DNA of 64,000 nt from Epiperipatus broadwayi (taxonomy: Eukaryota > Onychophora > Udeonychophora > Euonychophora > Peripatidae): positions 2,893,127 to 2,957,126 of the forward strand of contig JAQFVV010006272.1 in assembly GCA_028023455.1 (NCBI GenBank). The letters are read 5' to 3'. Made by a program: the position numbers and the translations under genes. Below, one piece after another: positions 35,920 to 47,043 of the stretch (the stretch's first letter is position 1; each line of letters begins with the position of its first letter). The notes beneath the pieces are model-generated. The model did no database searches, was not told where the DNA came from, and saw nothing but the letters and a program-made list of their open reading frames with translations.

Positions 35920-37644
35920 TGAACCGTCTTCGAATATATGGATTCGAAACACCGGTCTCTTAGGCAGAGAAGAACATACTTGGAGAGTATGTATGCCCAA
36001 ACGATAGCTATAAAGTATATAACTAACATTACATTTCCAGGACATAACTTCTTCTCAACTGTTGAGTTCAACACCAAGTTCAAAGCACTTTTTTTGTTTG
36101 TGTATAAACACGGGCGCCAGCTATCTATTAAAGGATGAATAAATAATGCACTTTAAGCAATGGCCACTAACTCAACGCCTAAATCCACGACTAGCTCAGT
36201 TGTTTGTAATCACTAATAGATTATACTTAATTAGTGATTAAAAGAATTAATAAAAGAATTTGTTAAAAGAATTGACCGACAAATATAGTTTAATTTTAAA
36301 GATAATTTATTAACTAACATTTATTTACTAAATTTAAACATTTTATAATTCTAATAAAACACACACATATTTTAAATTAACATTTCTAAATAGTTTAAAC
36401 ATTCCTATAGATTTAATAACAAAACATTCTAATTTAACTAATAAATATTGATATAATGACCACGCACATATTATCTCATGCACACACATAATAATGATAA
36501 TAAAGGACTACATAGCATTTGAAATTTAATCACACACATATCAATAGTTCATTTATGTATGATATCGAGTTCCTATAATTAGACTCTTGGAGGATTCGCA
36601 CGAATTAATGAAATGCAATGGCTATTACAGTATAACGAAAATAAGCAAATGTTTTACCTAGGATTTTGAATGTTGACGTAGAATTTTGTTCTTTGGAGGC
36701 TGCTTTCGGTAAGGATATTTCCATTATAAATGCTTACCAGCTGGCTGTGATGTTTCCTTGCTGAGTTTCCTGATTTTCACGATTATTGCTATCGGAGACA
36801 AATAGATACTGACGGAGATTTTCTAAGATGTTAAGCTGACATTATTTCACGGGCAGATCTGCTGTTTTCTCGGACATCTGGGCTGGAGATAAACGTGCGT
36901 TCCAAAATATTCTCAGCACTGCATTTTGTTCTTAACTGACTCAATTAATTTCCGAACTGCACTCTCTCAATAACTTTGTGAACTGATTGTCTCAACTCAA
37001 TTAATTCGTGGAATGAATCACTGTCCGATAAAAAAAGGTCTATTTATACCTGTGCCTTGTTGTCTTTCTGATATCTTTGGCAAAGATCTGTTGTCAAATT
37101 CCTTATCAATTAATCCTTTGATAAACATGTTTTGGAAGATTGTTTAATTAGTAATAGCCATGCAATAAAACGCGTTGTTTTATTTTAATTAATATCTAAT
37201 AGCCATTGCCGTGTTTTTTAATGATAATCTTCTTTAACTTTATACTAACATTTATTCTATTGTTGACAATCGCACATATATACGGTCATATATTAGTTTT
37301 AACATTATTTTTTCTTTAATTAAACTTGAATGAAAAGAGATTTGTATATTTTAACCTTTGAAATTATATTTTTACGAATACTAATAAAAACTATTTATTT
37401 CCTTTTGTAAACCTTTAGTTTCATGTCTCAAACCAAGTCTCCCTCTCCCCCCTTAGGATTAATTAATTGTAGCTTTTTTTATTTCAAAAACTAACGCTAG
37501 AAAACTATTTAATTCTTATCTTTTTTCTAAAACAAACTGCAATAAACTCTTCAACGTTTAATTTTTATGTTTTTCTTTTATGAACGATTACTTTAATAAT
37601 AATTTTAGATAAAAATTATATGTGCCTATATCAATATAGGTACA
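35920..37644 (-). repeat. LTR (left; 3' LTR of element 1)
   Basis: 1,725 bp, colinear with the right LTR throughout. Read on the minus strand it begins TGTACCTATATTG and ends GGTTCA. A TATAAATA box lies on the minus strand at 37048-37041. Confidence 0.9.
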
Positions 37645-37648
37645 TTAC

Positions 37649-37664
37649 ATTGCCCTTCCTTTTG
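37649..37664 (-). other. Polypurine tract of element 1
   Basis: On the minus strand AAAAGGAAGGGCAATG stands four bases before the left LTR (TGTACC...), the expected position and composition for priming plus-strand DNA synthesis. Confidence 0.7.
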
Positions 37665-37719
37665 AGAGTAAAATGCGTCATTTTTGACCATTTTATCTCT
37701 GACAACATTAAATCTTAAT

Positions 37720-37862
37720 TTATTATTCTTTCTAAGTTTACTTTTTGGTATCTTTTCTTTTCTATACTAAGGGCAATCTCCAATTATGCTTTTCTTCTTT
37801 CTATGCTGGTAACATTGCTTACAATGTTCGTCCTGGATAATGACCACGAGGACAAACTACAT
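37720..37862 (-). pseudogene. Possible zinc-binding remnant near the 3' end of element 1
   Basis: On the minus strand CATNVVCPRGHYPG is followed, after an apparent frameshift, by HCKQCYQHRKKKSIIGDCP. The spacing of Cys and His resembles a zinc-binding segment, and its place just upstream of the polypurine tract would suit the end of pol. It is too short to assign to integrase or any family with confidence. Confidence 0.2.
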
Positions 37863-37900
37863 TTGTGGCACAGGGATCTTTTGTAAATGAAGCTTCGGCT

Positions 37901-38083
37901 GCCGATTCTCTTGATCGGACTTTGACTAAGAAAAGGTGGCTGCAAATGGAAGGAATTTCAACTGTCCATTTTCGACTTACACCCTGGAAAACGATTGCCA
38001 ATTCTCTTGATCAGACTTTGACTAAGCAGCTACAATGGCAGGAATTTTCAACTGTCCATTTCCGACTTACGCTTTGGAAAACG
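37901..38083. repeat. ~90-bp tandem duplication in element 1 interior
   Basis: Two units (about 37901-37992 and 37993-38083) share ATTCTCTTGATC.GACTTTG, TTTCAACTGTCCATTT and CGACTTAC.C..TGGAAAAC. Confidence 0.85.
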
Positions 38084-38988
38084 AGGTACGAGATAAGGGG
38101 ATTCTCCCCCGAAAAGTGACTCACGACTTACTCTGGTTGTTGCCAGTGTGTTTTTTTTAAAAGAGGAATGATCCCGGCCAATCCGTTACGGGTACTAGAA
38201 TTTATCCAGTCAAGAGCTTTAAACTTAATCCTTATCTATCTTATTTCAATACTACCCTCATCCCTTTAGATTCAAACCCTTATACACTCCTAATATAACT
38301 TAGATTGACTTTATATTATCACTAATCGTACAATATTATTTTAAATACACATGAACATTACTTAACATATTTATTTATATTATTCTGAACTATTACGAAC
38401 ATTATCTTACATATTTATTTTACTTACAATACTATTCTAAACTACCACGGACATCAATTTACATATTTATTTAACTTGTTTTTATGTTATGTATTTCTGT
38501 TATTTTATTCATTTATTTAAATCTACAACTTTTACTTTTATATCATTAATTTGACCCATTTATTTAACTTGATTTTTTATTTGTTTGAACTGTTTATTTA
38601 TGAACATTTCCTTAATTAATATGTGCGTGGAGAAAAAAAAATCTTTTATTTTGCGAAGCCTCCATTATTATTATCTGACAAAACAATCCATCATTTTAAA
38701 TAGCGAAATTCTAATTCAGGCTTTTCACCTACGTCAAAATAATTATATTAGACTCATAGTCCATTTCCGGTCCTTTTTGTTTATTTCCTTTACTATTCCG
38801 CCCGATTACTAACTTTTAAGCTATGTCAGGCGGTTCCTTCTTTCTTTCTACTAATTTTATAATATAAATCATACTCCATATTCTCACTTCTATTTCTTGA
38901 TTAAAATCCATTTTATCTCTTTCTCTTTCCGTTTTTTCTGCCTTGTAAATTAGAAAACTTTTAAGCTTTACAGACCTCCGTATTTTTC

Positions 38989-39480
38989 CTAATCGTGAAT
39001 ATTTTTCCTACGCTTTCTCTTTGTTTTAAATCTATGTTTAAAACGAACACAAACTTTTACTTTAACCTTTTTAAATTTTTGTAAAAACTTTTCAACGCTA
39101 TCTTCTACCTTGAACTTATGTCTCTCTTCTATTTCTTGATCTATGTTTTCCCCTGTCTTAGCACTATCCTGTGCTACTTCAATTTCTATATCTTTTATGA
39201 CATCTACTTTCTGACTTTCTTCTACTTCTCCCATTATATCTCGTCTCATTTCTTTCATTTCTTCCTTTATAGCCTGCTGGCCCTGTTTAACTTCACTAAT
39301 TTCTTTCTTCATTGCCCGTTGGCCCTGCTTAATTTCCTCCATGCCTATTACCAACTTCATCAACATCTTCATCATCATCTGTGACTCACTCTCTTCTTTT
39401 TCTACAATTTGAGGGTTTTTGAATGAGACAGGACTGTCTTCTACCAATGCCGCCCTGTCGCTTTCTTCGTTGTCTTCCAT
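38989..39480 (-). CDS. Gag-like coiled-coil protein of LTR element 1
   Basis: 163 codons from the ATG at 39480 (an in-frame GTG three codons upstream is not needed). The N-terminal third is acidic (MEDNEESDRAALVEDS), the centre is a heptad-like coiled coil with the repeated phrase IKQGQRAMKKE / VKQGQQAIKEEM (residues about 50-85), and the C-terminus is strongly basic (about residues 130-160, rich in K and R: RFKHRFKTKRKRRK). Such coiled-coil N-termini are common in Gypsy-type Gag proteins, which pack the element RNA. No capsid major homology region or CCHC knuckle is present, so it is a truncated or specialised Gag. It reads in the element's own orientation. Confidence 0.6.
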   Translation of the reverse strand: MEDNEESDRAALVEDSPVSFKNPQIVEKEESESQMMMKMLMKLVIGMEEIKQGQRAMKKEISEVKQGQQAIKEEMKEMRRDIMGEVEESQKVDVIKDIEIEVAQDSAKTGENIDQEIEERHKFKVEDSVEKFLQKFKKVKVKVCVRFKHRFKTKRKRRKNIHD

Positions 39481-39599
39481 TTTCGACACAAATTAAATTC
39501 GCAATACTAACTTCTTAAAAGAAAATCTAAAATCTAGTAGCAAATAAACCGCTATTTACTGTTTTCTATAAATTATTTTAAAACAAAGACGAACTATAT

Positions 39600-39752
39600 T
39601 TAACTCCTCATTCCTTTAATTTCACATCTTATTTCTCTTATTCCCACAATGAATTCTTGATGACTTTGCCTGAATTCTTGACGCATTTCTTCCATCATAT
39701 TTATCATCATTTTCAGCATCTGTGTCTCAGACATTTCTTTCTCTTTTTCCAT
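39600..39752 (-). CDS. Short upstream gag-like ORF of LTR element 1
   Basis: 50 codons from the ATG at 39752, 120 bp upstream of the longer gag-like ORF. The sequence (MEKEKEMSETQMLKMM...EEMRQEFRQ) resembles residues 30-60 of the longer ORF (KEESESQMMMKMLMK..EEIKQGQ), so it looks like a partial duplication of the gag coiled-coil start. It may be a leftover of internal rearrangement. Confidence 0.45.
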   Translation of the reverse strand: MEKEKEMSETQMLKMMINMMEEMRQEFRQSHQEFIVGIREIRCEIKGMRS

Positions 39753-40065
39753 TTTTAAAACAATATTTTATTTCACTAAATTTAATATATGGCTTATTTA
39801 TTTATTTCTGAGTAAAATGGAAACACACGCTGACCACCCCTTTTGTCCATTTTTCTACCCGATCTAATGCTTTAACTCCGCCCAAATATCAGCTGTCTCT
39901 GATTTGATAGCATAAATGTCAAAATCTCTTTTCATTTCGAAAAAAAAAATTTTCGGTCAATTCTTTTTTTTTAAATTAAAACACTTTTACATACGTAATT
40001 TAACTTTTTAGATTTTTATTTCCAACAAGAACAAAGTATTTCTTTACTATTGTTTCTTAGGTTCA

Positions 40066-40086
40066 GCCCCAAGTTGGGTCTAGCCA
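40066..40086 (-). other. Primer-binding-site candidate of element 1
   Basis: On the minus strand TGGCTAGACCCAACTTGGGG starts one base inside the right LTR, beginning with the TGG expected to pair with a tRNA CCA end. The matching tRNA was not identified. Confidence 0.55.
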
Positions 40087-40087
40087 T

Positions 40088-41809
40088 TGAACCATCTTCA
40101 AATATGTGGATTCGAAACACCGGTCTCTTAGGCAGAGAAGAACATACTCAGAGAGTATGTATGCCCAAACGATAGCTATAAAGTATATAACTAATGTTAC
40201 ATTTCCAGGACATAACTTCTTCTCAACTGTTGAGTTCAACACCAAGTTCAAAGCACTTTTTTTGTTTGTGTATAAACACGGGCGCCAGCTATCTATTCAA
40301 GGATGAATAAATAACGCACTTTAAGCAATGGCCACTAACTCAACGCCTAAATCCACGACTAGCTCAGTTGTTTGTAATCACTAATAGATTATACTTAATT
40401 AGTGATTAAAAGAATTAATAAAAGAATTTGTTAAAAGAATTGACCGACAAATATAGTTTAATTTTAAAGATAATTTATTAACTAACATTTATTTACTAAA
40501 TTTAAACATTTTATAATTCTAATAAAACACACGCATATTTTAAATTAACATTTCTAAATAGTTTAAACATTCCTATAGATTTAATAACAAAACATTCTAA
40601 TTTAACTAATAAATATTGATATAATGACCACGCACATATCTCATGCACACACATAATAATGATAATAAAGGACTACATAGCATTTGAAACTTAATCACAC
40701 ACATATCAATAGTTCATTTATGTATGATATCGAGTTCCTATAATTAGACTCTTGGAAGATTCGCACAAATTAATTTAATGCAATGGTTATTACAGTATAA
40801 CGAAAATAAGCAAATGTTTTACCTAGGATTTTGAATGTTGACGTAGAATTTTGTTCTTTGGAGGCTGCTTTCGGTAAGGATATTTCCATTATAAATGCTT
40901 ACCAGCCGGCTGTGATGTTTCCTTGCTGAGTTTCCTGATTTTCATGATTATTGCTATCGGAGACAAATAGATACTGACGGAGATTTTCTAAGATGTTAAG
41001 CTGACATTATTTCACGGGCAGATCTGCTGTTTTCTCGGACATCTGGGCTGGAGATAAATGTGCATTCCAAAATATTCTCAGCACTGCATTTTGTTCTTAA
41101 CTGACTCAATTAATTTCCGAACTGCACTCTCTCAATAACTTTGTGAACTGATTGTCTCAACTCAATTAATTTGTGGAATGAATCACTGTCCGATAAAAAA
41201 AGGTCTATTTATACCTGCGCCTTGTTGTCTTTCTGATATCTCTGGCAAAGGTCTGTTGTCAAATTCCTTATCAATTAATCCTTTGATAAACGTGTTTTGG
41301 AAGATTGCTTAATTAGTAATAGCCATGCAATAAAACGCGTTGTTTTATTTTAATTAATATCTAATAGCCATTGCCGTGTTTTTTAATGATAATCTTCTTT
41401 AACTTTATACTAACATTTATTCTATTGTTGACAATCGCACATATATACGGTCATATATTAGTTTTAACATTATTTTTTCTTTAATTAAACTTGAATGAAA
41501 AGAGATTTGTATATTTTAACCTTTGAAATTATATTTTTACGAATACTAATAAAAACTATTTATTTCCTTTTGTAAACCTTTAGTTTCATGTCTCAAACCA
41601 AGACTCCCCCTCCCCCCTTAGGATTAATTAATTGTAGCTTTTTTTATTTCAAAAACTAACGCTAGAAAACTATTTAATTCTTATCTTTTTTCTAAAACAA
41701 ACTGCAATAAACTCTTCAACGTTTAATTTTTATGTTTTTCTTTTATGAACGATTACTTTAATAATAATTTTAGATAAAAATTATATGTGCCTATATCAAT
41801 ATAGGTACA
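40088..41809 (-). repeat. LTR (right; 5' LTR of element 1)
   Basis: 1,722 bp. Its minus-strand TATAAATA box at 41213-41206 would drive transcription leftward into the gag-like ORFs. It is followed on the right by (TA)n, matching the left flank. Confidence 0.9.
41206..41213 (-). promoter_or_regulatory. TATA box of element 1 LTR
   Basis: GGTATAAATAGACC on the minus strand, conserved at the equivalent place in the left LTR (37041-37048). It leaves about 1.1 kb of R-U5 leader before the PBS. Confidence 0.55.
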
Positions 41810-43147
41810 ATATATATATATAATTTTTAAGCAAACATTTGTACATTTATAATTATTGTTTTATAGCTGATTTACCATTTATAATATGCTATAAGCTCAA
41901 CTAAAAATTCTTATTTGATAATAAAAAAATCAAATTAAATTGAAACAAAAACATTTATAAAAAACAACAATATTTAGCACTTCAAAATATATTGTCTAGT
42001 ATTTCATATAGAATAAGACATATAATTTTTTTTAAAATTAATCCAAACTTATAATGTAATACAAAATTTCTGGTATTCAGTAATAAAATTCTTTAAATTT
42101 ATGAGATAATTTAAGCATGTGTTAAACAAGTAAATTGAAAATGAATAACAGTTGTAGCAACACAATGATACCTTTATTTAAATTTCCTATTGGCATATAG
42201 CATTAAGAATAACATGTTGCTTCTGGAGTTTGTGCATCATTGGAGCTTTTCTAATGGTGTAGATATTTGAGATTCTGAAATATGACAGAGTACCAAAGTC
42301 AAATGTCCAAACTGATAACTATTCTAGCATTGCATGGCAATTTAAATTTACAAAATAATAATTATAAAAAATTATTACACTGAAACAATGAAGAAAAATG
42401 ATAGTGTGATAACAAAGTGTGTGTTAAAGCTTAAATGCAGTAAAACATGTTGACAATGGGAGTATTCATCTTTAATTAATTTATTTGATGTAGTTTTTAG
42501 TTGATAAGGCAAATTATTCTAAAAATAAACTTTAATTAATTTCATTGTCTAGACAGTAAACAAAACAATAATTAATATTACATCATTGTTAAATTAAATT
42601 ATACATATTATTTAATAGAATGGAAATTATTACAGCAATAATAAATAAATACTTTTATTTAAATATTTTTTGTTTAGAATTTCCCAGAATATTAACTGTA
42701 AAATATTATTTTTATAAAAAACAGATATTACTTGTGCACCCACACATTAAAAATATTTCAAATTAATCTGAAGTTACTACTAAACTAGCATTTATAATTA
42801 TACTTTTATATAAACTGCAAGTTAAATAATTACACTACTAAAAACTAATAATGAATTTTTGAAACAGGTTTAAGTATTTTAAACTTATCTAAGTATTTAT
42901 TTTATTGATAATTTATTTGAATAAACGGGTATAATAACTAAATTTACTTATATAAATCTGATTTAAAGAATATTTTATAATAGTAATTATAACTCAATTA
43001 AATAGCTTATAGAATGATTTATTATCACTACTATAATAATAGAATTTGTTTAATAGAAAATCAAATATGTAAAAAAAAATTTTAAATACACTTTTACAAA
43101 TACTTAACATGAAGTGCTGCAGTCGAGAACTTAAGGTTGCGATATAT
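41810..43147. other. AT-rich DNA with one weak exon-like island
   Basis: Mostly low complexity. On the minus strand CATATTTCAG (acceptor-like, ending at 42275) is followed by 28 open codons to TAG at 42189-42187, with AATAAA 10 nt beyond (42177-42172). This is suggestive but short. Confidence 0.35.
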
Positions 43148-43412
43148 ATATTCCAAACAACGGTAAACAATTTATAATATAATATAAATAAAAACTCATA
43201 AAAAAATATTTTATATTATATTATAAATTGTTTACCGTTGTTTGGAATATATTTAAGTTTCGTTATTGACATGTGTTTCCGGTTGGTAATAGATGATTCT
43301 ATTTTGAAAGTTGAGTTGAAAATGATTATGAATATAATCGAAAATATTTCTTTATGAGTTTTTATTTATATTATATTATAAATTGTTTACCATTGTTTGG
43401 AATATATTTAAG
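43148..43412. repeat. Inverted and direct copies of a ~55-bp block
   Basis: CCAAACAACGGTAAACAATT and its (AT)-rich continuation (43150-43203, minus sense) recur inverted at about 43205-43255 and 43352-43408 (AATTGTTTACCGTTGTTTGG). Both plus copies continue with AATATATTTAAGTTTCGTTA. Probably remnants of a foldback element. Confidence 0.7.
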
Positions 43413-43604
43413 TTTCGTTATCGTATTATTAATATTAGCGGACATTTATTTTGTTTTATATATATATAGACTTAATCAATCGATAAATTATAAATAAATT
43501 AATTGTATAAATTGTCTTTCAAAAGTTTTGGTTTATATAATTTCAATTCAATTTATAATTAAATAATTCTAATTTATAATTTATGTCTAAATTATAATAT
43601 ATAT

Positions 43605-44045
43605 ACTAGCTATACATGCGACATTGTTCACATAAATAAAATGAAAAAAGTGTAATGTAGCTGATAATTAAAATATATTTAAATAATATTTATATGAAAT
43701 AATGCATGAGTTACCAGCAACAGATAGAAATGACTATTATAACCCATTTTTGCAAACAATGTTGTCGATCATTGTGAAATGTTATTGCTAAACTTTTGTA
43801 TTTTTATTTCACTAGCTGTATCTGTGACTTTGCTCACGTTAGTAAAATAAATAAATGTAATGTAATTGATAATTAAAATATATTTAAAGAATATTCATAT
43901 AAAATAATAATATACAAGTTATCAACACCAGTTAAAAATGACTTAAACATTGTTTATAAAAGTTAATAGTATTTAAATGTATTTTAATTATAAACTACAT
44001 TACATTCTTTTATTCTGCTAATGCAAGCAAGGTCGCAGTTACTTT
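43605..44045. repeat. Two direct and one inverted copy of a repeat
   Basis: Copies at about 43605-43770 (+), 43812-43960 (+) and 43975-44045 (-) share CTAGCTRTA, GTGAC.TTGCTCACGTTAGT, GTAATGTA.TTGATAATTAAAA and TATATTTAAA.AATATT. Confidence 0.65.
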
Positions 44046-44334
44046 TACTATTATAGATTTCACTTTCGGAATTGGTTTTGACATTGTTTAAATTGAGAAT
44101 AATCTTACACATATCATTTATTAATATAAAGCACTTAAAGTAGCTTCAAAATAAATAGTATATCTGATTTAAATTAATATTTTCTGGCCACTAATGTGAA
44201 CAAAGTCATTCACTCGTTGATTAGATATTGACAATGTTTAAATTGAAAGGTATCTTACACATGTCAATTATTAATATAAAGCAATTAAAACTGGCTTTAA
44301 GCAAATAGTGTGACTGATTTAAAAGCATACTTAC

Positions 44335-44510
44335 TGGCCAAAATGTTTCACCCAGACATCTATATAACAAAATAAGGTAAAGAGAAAAGACATCCAATAT
44401 TTTTCTATAAATAAAAATATCGTCTTATGCTTTGACTTGAGAGGATTTCATTTAGTTAATAAACTAATCGAATCATACAAGAAATAATTTTGAAGTGCTT
44501 TATATATATA
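44335..44510 (+). repeat. Dispersed repeat, copy 2
   Basis: Colinear with 30800-31015. Ends at (TA)n near 44501. Confidence 0.5.
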
Positions 44511-45189
44511 CCCAATTCTTCTGCTACTTATTTACATATAAAATTAACTAATCATGTGATTAATTTTAATAAAAGACACATTCTTGGCAAAAATTGAACA
44601 ATATGACCAGAGTTTGCTAAAGGAAGCTATAGAAGTTTATAAAAGGCCCAACAGTATAAATGAGAAAAGTGAATTGAAAAAAATTAACAATATTTGAAAA
44701 AAAGTTATTGGAGGATAAAATATTTTTTAAAACTTCTCAATCAATAAAAATTGAATATGAGGAGAAAATAATAAAGGAAAAAAATAACGATTTTAAATCT
44801 TCCACACATTCTTATGATTTGAGAAAGAAGCTCTGAGGAAAATACTTGTTATTGTGCTGAAATGTCAGCTATTTAGCTATTTTGTTTTTACTATACAGAA
44901 TCTTCCAAAAATAATACTATGAAATCATCATTTATCCATGAGAATATCAGAATTAATATATATAAAATCAAAACTGCTTAACACTGTACTAGCAAAAATA
45001 AAAATGCAAAACCGTAAAACAATACAATACTAGATTAAATCCAAAATTTTACCAAAATCCTTACACAACCATGGTTTCATCTACTACAAATAGACCTTCT
45101 CAAGTGAAAATCAAACTAAAAGAAATAGCATATATATACAAACAAACAAACCTTCCCATAATTCATTTCAAACTCCACTTTCCCTTAAT

Positions 45190-45572
45190 ATCAAAAGAAG
45201 TCTTCATAAGATTGATAGCCTCAGAATCAAGAAGTTTTATCATCAAAGTCCCCTTTATTCTTCTTTTTAACTCATTCTTTTCATAAAAAATAACCAAAGC
45301 ATCGTCAAACAATATTCTCTAACCTGTATTCAATTCATGAATATATAAAGCTGAGTTAAGATACCTATGTTTAACTCTACTTATATGAACCTTAACCCTT
45401 TCATTAAGGCTAAATTTACTCTGGCCTACATAAAATTTACCACAACTACATGGAATCTTATAAACAATACCAGGAATAGACCTACTATCAATAGACTGTT
45501 TTGAACCATTAAGTAACTAATTCAAATTAGAACCTTTCTTCCATACAACCTTCATTCCACCTAACTAGTCTA
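45190..45572 (-). pseudogene. PLE GIY-YIG endonuclease end, left arm
   Basis: On the minus strand from the loop: GGMKVVWKKGSNLN-stop-LLNGSKQSID, then SIPGIVYKIPCSCGKFYVGQ (GIY-YIG core, about 45490-45430), SLNERIKVHISRVKHRY, LYIHELNTG-stop, and a tail to SFDIKGKWSLK-stop near 45170. GIVYKI and FYVGQ are the GIY and YIG strands, CSC is the Cys pair typical of PLE endonucleases, and NERI.VH carries the catalytic Arg region. This domain nicks target DNA for PLE insertion. Two in-frame stops make it a pseudogene. Confidence 0.7.
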
Positions 45573-45900
45573 TTGATAGTAGATCTATTCCTGGCATTGT
45601 TTATAAGATTCCACGTAGTTGTGGTAAATTTTATGTAGGCCAGAGTAAATTTAGCCTTAATGAAAGGATTAAGGTTCATATAAGTAGAGTTAAACATAGG
45701 TATCGTAACTCAGCTTTATATATTCATGAATTGAATACAGGTCATAGAATATTGTTTGACAATGCTTCAGTTATTTTTATAAAAAGAATGAGTTAAAAAG
45801 AAGAATAAAGGAGACTTTGATGATAAAACATCTTGATTCTGAGGCAATCAATGTTATGAAGACTTCTTTTGATATTAAGGTAAGATGGAGTTTGAAATGA
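45573..45900 (+). pseudogene. PLE GIY-YIG endonuclease end, right arm
   Basis: Inverted partner of the left arm: SIPGIVYKIPRSCGKFYVGQ (about 45578-45637), then SLNERIKVHISRVKHRY, LYIHELNTGHRI and a tail. One Cys of the pair is Arg here. It starts at the loop boundary, so everything upstream (the RT) is missing. Confidence 0.7.
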
Positions 45901-45920
45901 ATTATGGGAAGGTTTGTTTG

Positions 45921-45961
<41 letters not shown>

Positions 45962-46098
45962 TATTTCCTTTAGTTTGATTTTCACTTAAGATGGTCTATT
46001 TGTAGTAGATGAAACCATGGTTGTGTAAGAATTTTGGTTAAATTTTGGATTTAATCTAGTATTGTATTGTTTTATGGTTATATATATATATATATATT

Positions 46099-47035
46099 AA
46101 CCTATTTATCCAGTATACTAAATGTTTACTATTGTAAATAGAGAAATTTGAAGTTAGGATTTTCAGTCCATATCCATCCTCCACTCCATCCCAAACAACT
46201 GACACACATAATCACACACATGTAAAAAAAAAAGATTCCTAATATATGTTTTTTATGCAGAACCAGCACTCATCAGTTGGGCCAGACCATAATCTTCCCA
46301 CACACATACAAACAGTGCTCAGCTTATATTAACATAGCAATTCTTTAACCTTTAATAGACATGCTTCAATCTTCTCACTCTTCCAACAATTCAACTGTTC
46401 ATTTCATTGAAAAATTAATGAAAGATCACTCAAAGCTATTGATGTATTTTATATTGTAATCATACCTATGTAGACATCACATCAATCTAGCTATTATATT
46501 AAAAGTATTTACTAAAGATAATATGTATTACTAAATATGTTCAAGTTGAATTGAAACTAAATATGTTCAAGTTGAATTGAAACTATCTAAATACGCCAAA
46601 CACATTTGGAAAATAGGGAAAAATTATTGGATATGAAAGTTATTTAAAATTAATTGATATGTTATTCTTGGTCAAGCTATTGGTTTATCAAAAACGTAAA
46701 TATAAATAATTTTATTGCCTTGTAGACTAATTTTAGTTCATTAAAAACTATCTACTCCTTTTAATGCAGAAATGTTGTTTTTATATTCTCATTATAGTAT
46801 TTCATTAATTTTTTTAACATAGTCTTTAGTCATTTAAATTGATGAGAAGTTAATACAATCTAACTTTCTGTGTTCATTATAACAATGAAATTATGCTCTT
46901 ATGTAATCATCTTTCTAGTGTTTAATTATATGTACAACAATCCTGACTCCAATCTTTTTTATTATACATTGTAAATTAGTAACAAAAACTGTAATTGATA
47001 AAAGTTTATCAAAATAGAAATTCACAGTTAGAATA
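46099..47035. other. AT-rich DNA without a recognised gene
   Basis: Only a 20-bp local tandem (ATGTTCAAGTTGAATTGAAA, about 46537-46582) stands out. Confidence 0.5.
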
Positions 47036-47043
47036 TTTCTTAA

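Larger units (their letters stand above)
35920..41809 (-). mobile_element. Non-autonomous LTR retrotransposon (element 1)
   Basis: Two long direct repeats (35920-37644 and 40088-41809) with TG...CA ends flank 2.44 kb. The orientation is minus: a primer-binding-site candidate lies inside the right LTR, a polypurine tract inside the left LTR, and the gag-like ORFs read leftward. No protease, reverse transcriptase or integrase is recognisable, so the element depends on helpers or is an internal deletion. It sits within a (TA)n tract, which prevents reading a clear target-site duplication. The LTRs differ by a few dozen visible substitutions (about 98% identity by eye), implying moderately recent insertion. 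Confidence 0.85.
45010..46079. mobile_element. Palindromic PLE family D 3' ends
   Basis: Arms of about 490 bp (45010-45502 and 45572-46079) are inverted copies around a 69-nt loop. Each arm holds a GIY-YIG domain and its downstream tail. The left arm continues through the loop into further coding sequence, whereas the right arm starts abruptly at the loop. The right arm has an expanded (TA)n(TG)n tract (45920-45961). Its right edge meets (TA)n at 46080. Confidence 0.8.

Noticed and set aside
35938-36138. 66-codon ORF repeated at 40106-40306, and minus-strand frames overlapping it
   Set aside because: Mirror frames in the two LTRs of element 1; conserved only because the LTRs are nearly identical.
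39118-39384. 88-codon plus-strand ORF rich in F, Y, H and S
   Set aside because: Antisense shadow of the gag-like coiled-coil ORF of LTR element 1.
45071-45286. 71-codon plus-strand ORF
   Set aside because: Antisense shadow of the PLE-D GIY-YIG tail in the left palindrome arm.
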